Notes under the pieces: generated by a model
The model's database searches: none
Seen by the model: only the letters and a program-made list of their open reading frames with translations
What the model was told of the DNA's origin: nothing
Shown here: in pieces, positions 7,128 to 13,182 of the stretch
How the letters are laid out: each line of letters opens with the position of its first letter
Position numbering within the stretch: the first letter of the stretch is position 1
Assembly: GCA_028687525.1 (NCBI GenBank)
Contig: JAQTZX010000014.1
Coordinates: 1,304-14,485, forward strand
Reading direction: 5' to 3'
DNA length: 13,182 nucleotides
DNA from: Candidatus Omnitrophota bacterium
GTDB taxonomy: Bacteria > Omnitrophota > Gorgyraeia > Gygaellales > Profunditerraquicolaceae
Made by a program: the position numbers and the translations under genes

Positions 7128-7202
7128 AAAAAAGGGACGGTTCTAAAAAAAGGGGACGGTTCTATTTTTTGAATTCAAAAAATAGAACCGTCCCCTTTTT
7201 TT
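7126..7202. repeat. Palindromic repeat, copy 2, with extra partial left arm
   Basis: Positions 7145-7202 form a perfect 58-bp palindrome centred on GAATTC (7171-7176), with the GGGGACGGTTCTATTTTTT arm of the other copies. The asymmetric centre present in copies 1 and 3 is missing. Just before it, at about 7126-7144, lies a second, incomplete left arm (AAAAAAAAGGGACGGTTCT). The element begins inside the cyclase's stop codon (7125-7127). Its last base is also the last base of the minus-strand DUF3307 stop codon (7202-7204). Confidence 0.92.
7145..7202. terminator. Probable bidirectional terminator between convergent genes
   Basis: The perfect palindrome ends in a run of eight T on the plus strand and, by symmetry, seven on the minus strand. 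Each follows a long stem with a GC-rich base (GGGGACGG/CCGTCCCC). It lies exactly between the plus-strand cyclase gene and the minus-strand DUF3307 gene and so could end both transcripts. The AT-rich upper stem is atypical for a dedicated terminator, so this is probably a secondary role of a repeat element. Confidence 0.5.
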
Positions 7203-7927
7203 TATTGTAAAATCAGATGCAGGGCGAAGCCGGTAATAAAGGCGATGGCCCAATTGAGCAGTATATCCGGGATGGAAAGAAAATCTTTTTCAAGGTCGAA
7301 TTTCCCGTGAAAAAGACGAAAGACGGCCGGCCGCAGACAGCATAAGGCCGGAATCAGGAAAAAGAAGAATCCCCCCAAAAAGAAGACGTATACGATAATC
7401 GCTCTTTCGAATATTCCGTACCATTTATCGAAAATATTATATTTCCCCGCCCCGCCTAAAAAAGTGTTTTTGAAACTTCTCATAAGGAAAAATCCGTTAT
7501 AGGTGGCGAATATCATGGCGATAACGAATATCATGAGGGTGTCGCTGTTATAGAGCGTTACAAACAGGCTGCCGTTTTCCGGAGGCGGAGGCAGGTTTTT
7601 GATCCCGGTAAGGAAGACAAATACCGCGATCAGCGCTATGTGCGATATTTGATCGAGCAGATACGTGTAAAAACTGTATTTTAACCGGGAGAAGCCGAGT
7701 TTGAAAGAGTCCTGATAGAGATGGGTTAAACCCAGCAGTATTAGGGCTATCCATATCCCGGGGCGGGTAAGGTACGGCCAGGAAAATAAAATAAACGAAA
7801 GAGAGACGAGAACCGCGTGCGGAATGACACCTGTGATACCTTTGTGTTTAAGACGGTAAATCCGGTCGAACTGGAGAGGAAAATCACCGACAAAATGCCC
7901 CAAAAGCAAGCGAATAAAAATGAACAT
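7202..7927 (-). CDS. DUF3307 family integral membrane protein
   Basis: The 241-residue product has about six hydrophobic segments and the sparse polar signature of DUF3307. This is the N-terminal LLxGHFVGDFPLQ block (His11, Asp15, Gln19), Lys27 and His37, then HLYQDSFK (His69, Asp73, Lys76), LLDQISHI (Asp92, Gln93, His96) and YGIFERAII (Glu174, Arg175). His and Asp residues buried in a membrane protein suggest metal or substrate binding, but the family has no established function as far as I know. The ATG lies 4 nt after the stop of the ankyrin-repeat gene on the same strand and has no clear Shine-Dalgarno site, so its translation is probably coupled to that gene. Its TAA stop overlaps the end of palindromic repeat copy 2. 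An unannotated membrane enzyme or transporter-like protein is as far as the sequence allows. Confidence 0.85.
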   Translation of the reverse strand: MFIFIRLLLGHFVGDFPLQFDRIYRLKHKGITGVIPHAVLVSLSFILFSWPYLTRPGIWIALILLGLTHLYQDSFKLGFSRLKYSFYTYLLDQISHIALIAVFVFLTGIKNLPPPPENGSLFVTLYNSDTLMIFVIAMIFATYNGFFLMRSFKNTFLGGAGKYNIFDKWYGIFERAIIVYVFFLGGFFFFLIPALCCLRPAVFRLFHGKFDLEKDFLSIPDILLNWAIAFITGFALHLILQ

Positions 7928-7931
7928 AGTA

Positions 7932-8552
7932 TTATTCGTCTACGCCCATTTTTTGATCCGGTTTCATCATAGATCGGTTTCCCTGTCGTGTTCCTCCCCG
8001 TGCGCCGTATTTTTTCAGCAGGGTTATTATTTCCGTATTTCCCCGGTACAGGGCGAAAGCCAAAGGAGTTGCCCCGGAGTCTGTTTGAGCGTTTACATCC
8101 GCTCCGTTCTCAAGGAGTATTTCAGCGGTTTCTATATGCCCGGATTTCTTTCCTTTATAAGCGGCGAAATGCAGGGGAGTGGAGCTGTTTTTGGTGCGCG
8201 CGTTCACGTCCGCCCCGTGCGCGATCAGTATTTTCGCGCATTCAGGCTGCGCCTGTGATGCCGCTACATGCAAAGGAGTGCCCTGGTTATTGTTCCGGAC
8301 ATTTACGTCGGTTTTATAGGTATCCAGGAGGAGTTTTACCGCTTCTGGTTGGCCTCTGCCTGTTGCCCAGTGTAAAGGGGTTTTCCCCAGTTCGTCTTTT
8401 GCATACAGGAGCTTTGGATTGCCGTCGAGAAGGGTTCTTAGTTTTTCCAGTTCGCCGTTTTTTGCCGCTTCATGGACCTCACCGGAAAAAACAGCGGCCG
8501 AAGATAAGAATGCGATACATACTACCGCGAGGATAACAAAGAATGTTTTCAT
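7932..8552 (-). CDS. Exported ankyrin-repeat protein
   Basis: The 206-residue product starts with a signal peptide (MKTFF, hydrophobic to about 20, cleavage likely near SSAAVFSG). About five ankyrin repeats follow, at roughly 24-54, 57-88, 91-120, 124-157 and 161-184. The repeat hallmark TPLHxAA appears as KTPLHWAT, GTPLHVAA, STPLHFAA and the degenerate ATPLAFAL. Helix ends read ADVNAR or ADVNAQ, and the fourth repeat has a short insertion (KGKKSG). The tail after 185 is basic then acidic and looks unstructured. Ankyrin repeats bind proteins, so a periplasmic scaffold or inhibitor role is plausible. It is the first gene of a two-gene operon with the DUF3307 protein, which may be its membrane partner. 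There is no ribosome binding site: the promoter's -10 ends 6 nt before this ATG, so the mRNA is probably leaderless. No other Met lies near the N-terminus to serve as an alternative start. Confidence 0.88.
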   Translation of the reverse strand: MKTFFVILAVVCIAFLSSAAVFSGEVHEAAKNGELEKLRTLLDGNPKLLYAKDELGKTPLHWATGRGQPEAVKLLLDTYKTDVNVRNNNQGTPLHVAASQAQPECAKILIAHGADVNARTKNSSTPLHFAAYKGKKSGHIETAEILLENGADVNAQTDSGATPLAFALYRGNTEIITLLKKYGARGGTRQGNRSMMKPDQKMGVDE

Positions 8553-8558
8553 GAGATT

Positions 8559-8586
8559 ATTATACCGCTTGAATAAAGGGTGTCAA
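8559..8586 (-). promoter_or_regulatory. Near-consensus sigma70 promoter, predicted leaderless start
   Basis: On the minus strand, TTGACA (8586-8581) and TATAAT (8564-8559) both match consensus in full, with a 16-nt spacer. Only AATCTC separates the -10 from the ankyrin gene's ATG at 8552. Transcription would therefore start at or within a base or two of the initiation codon. Palindromic repeat locus 3 begins 5 nt upstream of the -35. Confidence 0.8.
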
Positions 8587-8590
8587 TGGG

Positions 8591-8722
8591 AAAAATGGGA
8601 ACGGTCGGGGACGGTTCTATTTTTTGTTCTTGACCGCGAGTCTAAAAAAATAGAACCGTCCCCATTTTTCATTTTTTGTTCTTGACCGCGAGTCTAAAAA
8701 AATAGAACCGTCCCCATTTTTC
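8591..8722. repeat. Palindromic repeat locus 3, opposite orientation to copy 1
   Basis: A 19-bp stem forms between 8607-8625 and 8645-8663 (the GGGGACGGTTCTATTTTTT arm). Its 19-nt loop contains GTTCTTGACCGCGAGTCT (8626-8643), the reverse complement of the copy 1 centre with two differences. Upstream, 8591-8605 (AAAAATGGGAACGGT) is a second, decayed left arm, as in copy 2. Downstream, the centre and right arm are duplicated. The locus lies between two divergent promoters and touches neither coding region. Confidence 0.9.
8619..8722. repeat. Perfect 52-bp tandem duplication within repeat locus 3
   Basis: Positions 8619-8670 and 8671-8722 are identical over all 52 bases. Each unit holds the asymmetric centre and the AAATAGAACCGTCCCCATTTTTC right arm. 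The single left arm at 8607-8625 could pair with either right arm, giving two alternative hairpins. The lack of any difference suggests a recent duplication, or an assembly artefact. Confidence 0.92.
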
Positions 8723-8724
8723 CC

Positions 8725-8753
8725 TTGGTAATATCTCTTGGGGATAATATAAT
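8725..8753 (+). promoter_or_regulatory. Candidate sigma70 promoter for the glycosyltransferase operon
   Basis: TTGGTA (8725-8730, four of six matches to the -35) and a perfect TATAAT (8748-8753) are separated by the optimal 17 nt. A start near 8760 would leave an AT-rich leader of about 73 nt before the ATG at 8833. No clear structure was seen in that leader. The promoter starts 3 nt after the tandem repeat and is divergent from the ankyrin promoter. Confidence 0.6.
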
Positions 8754-8832
8754 AGTGTAAGTATTGTGAATGAGATAAGCATTACTAAAATTTATACATA
8801 AGGAATAATATCAAGAGTTATGGGGGTATCCG

Positions 8833-10425
8833 ATGTTCATGCTGCTGATAAGCTTGAAAACATACACTAACCTTATTTTTTTCCTGCTCTTGATCGGGAT
8901 TAACGGTGCCTGGGTTTATTCCCGTTTCAGGAAGAATACGGACATCAGCCTTGCGCCGTATATATTCCTGAATTTATGCTTATTAATTTTTTGGGCACGG
9001 ACGGTGGCTATAGAGTGTGATGAAAGCGAACATCTTCACTGCGCATGGCTGGTTTCTCGCGGTTTGATCCCCTTCAAGGATTTCTGGCAGCATCATTCTC
9101 CTTTAATATGGGTTTTCATGTCGCCGTTTATTAAAATCTGCAAGTCGTCGGTTTCAGTCTTTGAATTAAGCAGGGCAGCCGCTTTTGCTGTTTCACTCGC
9201 TAATTTTTTTGTCGGATGGCTCATTGCCCGGAAGTGCTGGGAAGGAAAAGCCGGGATATCTGTTTATTTGCTGATTATATCCTCGGCCGCCATATTCGGC
9301 CAATTTTGCTGGCTCCGCCCGGATCTTTTTATGCAGTTTTTCCTTCTCGCCGGTATTTATTGCTGTCTGAACATACCCGGGAAAAAATTATCTCCTGCTC
9401 TCTGGACAGGCATCGCTTTCGGTCTCGCGGAATCGTTTATATTCAAACAATATCTTATTTTGCTGGCGCCGCTCATTATCATTCTCCGGGAGAATCACCG
9501 TTTAAAGCCGGCTAAGGTTTTTCTTTATTTATCCGGTATTGTCCTGGGATGCTGTCCCTTGATTTATTATCTGGTTTCCAGGAATATAGTATACGAATTC
9601 TTTTTTTGGGTGGTGCGGTTCAACGGGAAAAGGCTGATTTTTTCAAATGCGTTCCCTTTGGCGATAAGCGGCCTGGGCGTATGTGGGGCGTACCTTCTTT
9701 TTAAACGCTGCCGTTCTTCTGGAGATATTAAGCCGTTTATTGTATTGACTTTTTTTTGCTTAAGCTTCCTTAGTTCGTTGACCGGCCTTTCCCCGGTGCC
9801 TATTTCCGGAGCAGGGTATTATTTAAGTTTTTGGTTTATTATGTGCGGCATCGCAGGCAGCGGATGCCGTTTTTTAGACGTTATCCATTATTTTAAATCT
9901 TTCCGTTCAAGAATATTTGTCTTCAGCGTTGTCCCGGTTCTCTTCGTGTTCCCGAATATTATGCTAAATATGCCGAGGAAGGGCGAAGCCGGCTTTTCCG
10001 AAAATAAAAAAGTTATCGCGCGTTTGATGGATTACTGTGGAGATGAATCCTGTTTTGCCATAGTCCCGTTTCATCCGATTTTTAATTTTGACGCCACCCG
10101 GCTTTTTTTAATCTGGCAGAGGAGTTTCGCGATGAGTCTTTCCAGTGTAAAGAATGATCTCCTGATCAGAAGTATCGCGGCGGATATCCTGAATAAACGG
10201 CCTGCAGTTATTGTCTATCGTATTGACGGCCGTTTGACGGTGGTTGATTGGTTGTTGAACGGATGGGTTTCTAAAGAAGATTACAATAAACTCCTGCGTT
10301 TTTTTGAACGGGAGTATACGGTTGTAAAGATCGGGAAAGAAAAATTTTACATACGGAACGACAAATTGGGGATTACCGCATCTTCTCAAGATACTGAAGA
10401 TGCTGCCGACGGGAAGGAGGAATGA
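8833..10425 (+). CDS. GT-C fold glycosyltransferase, GT39/ArnT-like
   Basis: This 530-residue polytopic inner-membrane protein has about ten to twelve hydrophobic segments, mostly in residues 11-390, and a C-terminal soluble region (about 395-530). The first outer loop after the second helix holds Asp63-Glu64 in a DESEHLH context. G-x-I-P-F-K-D-F-W-x-H-H-S-P-L follows at about 77-91, the pattern of GT39/PMT and ArnT-like enzymes, in which the acidic residue is catalytic. Such enzymes transfer a sugar from a polyprenyl-phosphate donor to a protein, lipid A or another glycan on the periplasmic side; donor and acceptor cannot be read from the sequence. The ATG is preceded only by a G-run (8822-8826). 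No in-frame start lies between it and the stop at 8806-8808, though the ATG at 8839 is also possible. Its TGA sits inside the ATGATG start of the flavoenzyme gene, so translation is probably coupled. Confidence 0.85.
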   Translation: MFMLLISLKTYTNLIFFLLLIGINGAWVYSRFRKNTDISLAPYIFLNLCLLIFWARTVAIECDESEHLHCAWLVSRGLIPFKDFWQHHSPLIWVFMSPFIKICKSSVSVFELSRAAAFAVSLANFFVGWLIARKCWEGKAGISVYLLIISSAAIFGQFCWLRPDLFMQFFLLAGIYCCLNIPGKKLSPALWTGIAFGLAESFIFKQYLILLAPLIIILRENHRLKPAKVFLYLSGIVLGCCPLIYYLVSRNIVYEFFFWVVRFNGKRLIFSNAFPLAISGLGVCGAYLLFKRCRSSGDIKPFIVLTFFCLSFLSSLTGLSPVPISGAGYYLSFWFIMCGIAGSGCRFLDVIHYFKSFRSRIFVFSVVPVLFVFPNIMLNMPRKGEAGFSENKKVIARLMDYCGDESCFAIVPFHPIFNFDATRLFLIWQRSFAMSLSSVKNDLLIRSIAADILNKRPAVIVYRIDGRLTVVDWLLNGWVSKEDYNKLLRFFEREYTVVKIGKEKFYIRNDKLGITASSQDTEDAADGKEE

Positions 10426-11870
10426 TGGATCCCGATCTTGTCCTGATCTTAGGCGCCGGCCCCGCGGGCTTGTCCGCGGCTTTTGAGCTTACCCGGAAAG
10501 ACCGGCGCTGCGCGCTGGTTGAGAAAAACTCTTCGGTAGGGGGGCTTTCGCGCACTTTGTGCTATGACGGATTCTTGACCGATACCGGTCCTCACCGGTT
10601 TTTCAGCCAGAATAGCAGCCTGTATGGTTTTATAGCGGGGCTTCTGGGAGACCGCTGGATACAAGTCGAGCGTTTGACCCGTTTTTATATAAACGGCAGG
10701 TTTTATCTTTATCCTGTCGATCTGAAAGAAATCCTGCTGCGGATGGAGCGCGGGGTGTCGTTCAAAATCGCGCGGGATTTTATATTAGAGCGAGCCGGGA
10801 AGTTATTCCCGGGAAGGCCGGTGATTTCTTTTGAAGATAAAGTGGTCTCTGATTTCGGCCGTACCCTCGCTGAGATCGTTATGTTAGGCTATACCGAAAA
10901 GATATGGGGTCTGCCGTGTTCCGGGATATCGCCGGATTGGATAACGCAGCGCATCAAGAATCTTTCGGTGCAGGAGATAATTCAAAATGCGTTTTTCCCC
11001 AGGAAAAACCGGCCGAAAACGCTGGTCGACCGTTTTTTTTATCCGGACCGCGGTATCGGCCGGATATTCGAAGAAATGAAGGAGCGGGTGACGGCTGTTG
11101 ACGGCAATACGCTGAACCTAAACAGCTACCCGGTCAAGATCGCACACGGTAACAATCGTATCAGTGAAGTCCTCGCTTCAAACGGCGGCAGGTCTTTTGC
11201 CTTCGAACCCGGGTATCTCATTTCTTCTATCCCGGTTACCGAATTTGTTGAACTGCTGGATCCGCATCCTCCCGGGGATATATTGAGGGCGGCACGCAGT
11301 CTGCGCTTCAGGTCGCACACGGCTTTATTTATTACTCTGGATAAACCGAGGGCTTCAAATAATCAATGGATATATTTCCCGGACCGGGGGGTTGCCTTCG
11401 GCAGGGTAACGGAACCGAAGAACTGGAGCGCGGCCATGGCTCCGGCGGATAAGACCTCTTTGCTTATAGAATTTTTTTGCTGGCATGGCGACGAGGTATG
11501 GAATGCGGCCCCTGAAGATCTGTTGGAGCGCGCTTTACCGGTTTTGGAAAAGAGCGGCCTGGCCGGGAAAAAAGAAGTGATGCGGTATTATGTGCACCGG
11601 GAGAAGTACGCTTATCCGGTGTATGACCTGCATTATAAACGAACTGCCGAGACAGTGAAAAATTATCTCGGCAGTTTTAAAAACCTGCGTTTGATCGGCC
11701 GAAGCGGGCGTTTTCGCTATAATAATATGGACCACGCCATGGAAACGGGAATGCTTGCGGCCCGGAGCATTCTTGAGGATAAACAGTATGATCTGGAGGA
11801 GGCGGGGAGCGAACAGGCGTATTTTGAACGGGGGGATGTATTTCTCCGACAGGAGGCTGGTGATGAATGA
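10425..11870 (+). CDS. FAD-dependent oxidoreductase, HemY/UDP-galactopyranose-mutase-like
   Basis: The product is 481 residues from the chosen start. The N-terminal Rossmann FAD-binding motif is LILGAGPAGLSAAFEL (GxGxxG at 10-15), with an acidic VEK after the second strand, then VGGLSRT and DTGPHRFF. These are typical of the amine-oxidase/protoporphyrinogen-oxidase-like flavoproteins (COG1232-like). The C-terminal GRSGRFRYNNMDHAMETG is the matching FAD-contact segment. Members next to glycosyltransferases often act in sugar or polyprenol-glycan metabolism and can resemble UDP-galactopyranose mutase. No haem genes are nearby, so a haem role is unlikely. ATG codons lie at 10422 and 10425. The second is preferred because AGGAGG (10415-10420) is 4 nt away, while the first leaves only 1 nt. 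The 3' end overlaps the VIT gene by 8 nt. The family is secure; the substrate is unknown. Confidence 0.85.
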   Translation: MDPDLVLILGAGPAGLSAAFELTRKDRRCALVEKNSSVGGLSRTLCYDGFLTDTGPHRFFSQNSSLYGFIAGLLGDRWIQVERLTRFYINGRFYLYPVDLKEILLRMERGVSFKIARDFILERAGKLFPGRPVISFEDKVVSDFGRTLAEIVMLGYTEKIWGLPCSGISPDWITQRIKNLSVQEIIQNAFFPRKNRPKTLVDRFFYPDRGIGRIFEEMKERVTAVDGNTLNLNSYPVKIAHGNNRISEVLASNGGRSFAFEPGYLISSIPVTEFVELLDPHPPGDILRAARSLRFRSHTALFITLDKPRASNNQWIYFPDRGVAFGRVTEPKNWSAAMAPADKTSLLIEFFCWHGDEVWNAAPEDLLERALPVLEKSGLAGKKEVMRYYVHREKYAYPVYDLHYKRTAETVKNYLGSFKNLRLIGRSGRFRYNNMDHAMETGMLAARSILEDKQYDLEEAGSEQAYFERGDVFLRQEAGDE

Positions 11871-12738
11871 TGCCGCGATAAAATCCAGAATCGAAGTTTT
11901 TCAGAAGAACGAGATCACCGAATATCATATATACCGGATCCTTTCGCGTTCGACCAGGGACCGGAACAATAGTGAGGTGCTGGCAAGGATCGCGCAGGAT
12001 GAATTGCGGCATTACGGTGTGTGGAGAGAATTGACCGGCAAAGAGGTGAATCCGGATCGTTTCAAGATATGGTTTTATGTTGTAATCGCGAAATTATTCG
12101 GCTTGACCTTCGGGGTCAAACTTTTGGAAAAAGGAGAGGATCAAGCGTCCGTAGTTTATAAGGAATTGGGTCCCCTGGTGCCGGATGCCCTGCTTATAGC
12201 CGAAGATGAGGACCGGCATGAACGGGAGTTGATCGCTTTGATAAACGAAGAAAGACTGGCCTATGTCGGTTCTATCGTCCTGGGGCTTAATGATGCGTTG
12301 GTGGAGTTGACCGGATGCCTTGCCGGCTTGACCTTTGCCTTGCAGAATACCCGGGTGGTGGCTGTTGCCGGGGTTATAACCGGGATCGCCGCCGCTTTAT
12401 CCATGGCGGCTTCGGAATATCTTTCTACCCGGTCTGAATCCGGGGATAGAAGCAAGAATGCGCTGAAGGCTTCCGTTTATACCGGGATAGCCTATATTTT
12501 TACCGTATTCTATCTGGTATTCCCGTACCTGGTGTTTGCGAATATTTATGTGTGTCTTTTGGCAACTCTTTTGAACGCGGTTACCGTAATATGGATATTC
12601 ACTTTTTATATCAGCGTCGCTAAAGATATGGATTTTATGAAACGATTCGGGGAAATGATCTCTATCAGCATGGGCGTTGCTCTGTTGTCTTTTTTGATAG
12701 GACTTTTGGTCCGGAAGTTTTTAAGTATCGATGCGTAA
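11863..12738 (+). CDS. Ferritin-like/VIT1 fusion metal transporter (MbfA-like)
   Basis: The 291-residue product joins an N-terminal ferritin/rubrerythrin-like domain (about 1-130) to a C-terminal VIT1/CCC1 membrane domain (about 131-290). The first part has candidate di-iron ligands Glu20, Glu47 and His50 (ELRH), Glu89 or Glu92, and Glu116 and His119 (EDRH), the paired ExxH pattern of the superfamily. The membrane part starts with GSIVLGLNDALVELTG, carries SMAASEYLSTRSE at about 179-191, and has about five helices. Fusions of this kind (Er_VIT, MbfA) export iron or manganese from the cytoplasm, with the ferritin-like part gathering the metal. The open frame extends back to 11755, but AGGAGG at 11851-11856 lies 6 nt before the ATG at 11863, which gives the family's normal N-terminus. 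The gene overlaps the flavoenzyme's end by 8 nt. Confidence 0.92.
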   Translation: MNDAAIKSRIEVFQKNEITEYHIYRILSRSTRDRNNSEVLARIAQDELRHYGVWRELTGKEVNPDRFKIWFYVVIAKLFGLTFGVKLLEKGEDQASVVYKELGPLVPDALLIAEDEDRHERELIALINEERLAYVGSIVLGLNDALVELTGCLAGLTFALQNTRVVAVAGVITGIAAALSMAASEYLSTRSESGDRSKNALKASVYTGIAYIFTVFYLVFPYLVFANIYVCLLATLLNAVTVIWIFTFYISVAKDMDFMKRFGEMISISMGVALLSFLIGLLVRKFLSIDA

Positions 12739-12753
12739 ATAGAGGAGATTCCG

Positions 12754-13182
12754 ATGAATAAAATCGTAAAGTTTTCTTTTATAGGGGTGATTTTTCTTAT
12801 TTTTCTTTCCATCATGGGGGTGCTGATTTTTTTTATGACCTTCGATATAAAACGTTTTAAGCCGGCTATTATCGCCGCCGCTGGAGATGCCGTCGGCCGC
12901 CAGGTCAATTGTGAAGATATCGCTTTGAAGTTTTCCCTGAAACAGGGTATCCGTTTACATCTCGCCGGTTTGTCGATCGGCGAAGATCCGGCTTTCGGTA
13001 GTGCCCCTTTTTTTACAGCCCGTCAGATTGATCTGGGGGTTTCGCCCGGCGAGTTGATATTGAAAAGACGGCTCATGATTTTAGATGCCGAGGTCAAAGC
13101 CCCGGAAGCAACCGTGATCAGGCTTAAAGACGGCAGGATTAATGTTCAGTCTATGGCCAAAAGCGGACGAAAGGGGCCGGTG
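12754..13182 (+). CDS. AsmA-like protein, N-terminal part, cut by the window end
   Basis: The frame is open for 143 codons to the last base. AGAGGAG (12741-12747) precedes the ATG, 15 nt after the VIT gene's stop. The product starts with MNKIVK and one membrane helix (about 7-29), then FDIKRFKPAIIAAAGDAVGRQVNCEDIALKFS. This resembles the start of AsmA/DUF748-type proteins, where a helix anchors a long periplasmic beta-sheet chain of the repeating-beta-groove (VPS13/Tam41-like) class that moves phospholipids between membranes. Further blocks (LHLAGLSIGEDPAFG, ARQIDLGVSPGELI, INVQSMAKS) follow the usual pattern of that N-terminal region. Full AsmA-like proteins are commonly 500-1000 residues, so most of it is missing here. 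The family call is moderately sure from the N-terminus alone. Confidence 0.8.
   Translation, partial: MNKIVKFSFIGVIFLIFLSIMGVLIFFMTFDIKRFKPAIIAAAGDAVGRQVNCEDIALKFSLKQGIRLHLAGLSIGEDPAFGSAPFFTARQIDLGVSPGELILKRRLMILDAEVKAPEATVIRLKDGRINVQSMAKSGRKGPV

Noticed and set aside
8419..8685. Plus-strand open frame of 88 codons running into repeat locus 3
   Set aside because: It is antisense to the start of the ankyrin gene, and its 3' half is translated repeat sequence; there is no family signal or ribosome binding site.
8619..8722. CRISPR-like repeat pair
   Set aside because: The two units are directly adjacent with no spacer, the unit is half of a palindromic element, and no cas gene is present.
8820..8870. 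Short overlapping frame starting at ATG 8820 as an upstream regulatory peptide
   Set aside because: Only 16 codons, no clear ribosome binding site and no recognisable leader-peptide pattern.
11755..11862. Longer N-terminus for the VIT gene from ATG 11755
   Set aside because: It would overlap the flavoenzyme by over 100 nt, and the added residues do not fit the family; AGGAGG marks the ATG at 11863.

Overview
The window comes from a Gram-negative-type bacterium: it encodes an outer-membrane beta-barrel, an AsmA-like protein, and several exported or membrane-anchored periplasmic proteins. Moderate GC content, good Shine-Dalgarno sites, many membrane and sensory genes of broad families, and a dispersed palindromic repeat with GGGGACGGTTCTATTTTT arms suggest an uncultured environmental lineage (Omnitrophota-like or deltaproteobacterial). 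That placement is a guess; no rRNA or other marker gene is present.

Layout. (1) Positions 1-2634, plus strand: the 3' part of a formylglycine-generating-enzyme-like (SUMF1) domain protein, a membrane-anchored protein with four copies of a G-x-D-x-x-W-[FY]-T-x-D-D motif, and a small membrane protein with a potassium-channel selectivity filter (TTVGFGD). A palindromic repeat starts in the stop codon of the channel gene. (2) Positions 2751-7127, plus strand: an extended -10 promoter and a short leader precede a FecR-domain periplasmic protein, an outer-membrane barrel and a CHASE2-class III adenylate cyclase. This looks like one envelope-sensing/cAMP operon and is the best candidate here for a little-described system. 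(3) Positions 7126-7202: a perfect 58-bp palindrome separates convergent genes and touches both stop codons. (4) Positions 7202-8586, minus strand: an exported ankyrin-repeat protein followed 4 nt later by a DUF3307 membrane protein. They are driven by a near-perfect sigma70 promoter placed so close to the ATG that the mRNA should be leaderless. (5) Positions 8591-8722: the third repeat locus, containing a perfect 52-bp tandem duplication between two divergent promoters. (6) Positions 8725-13182, plus strand: a tight operon with a GT-C (GT39-like) glycosyltransferase, a FAD-dependent amine-oxidase-fold enzyme of the HemY/UDP-galactopyranose-mutase-like group, a ferritin-like/VIT1 fusion (MbfA-like iron or manganese transporter), and the start of an AsmA-like gene that runs off the window.

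No tRNA, rRNA, CRISPR array, transposase or complete insertion sequence was seen. No gene-free stretch exceeds 300 bases. The two larger gaps (2635-2868 and 8553-8832) are filled by palindromic repeats and promoters.
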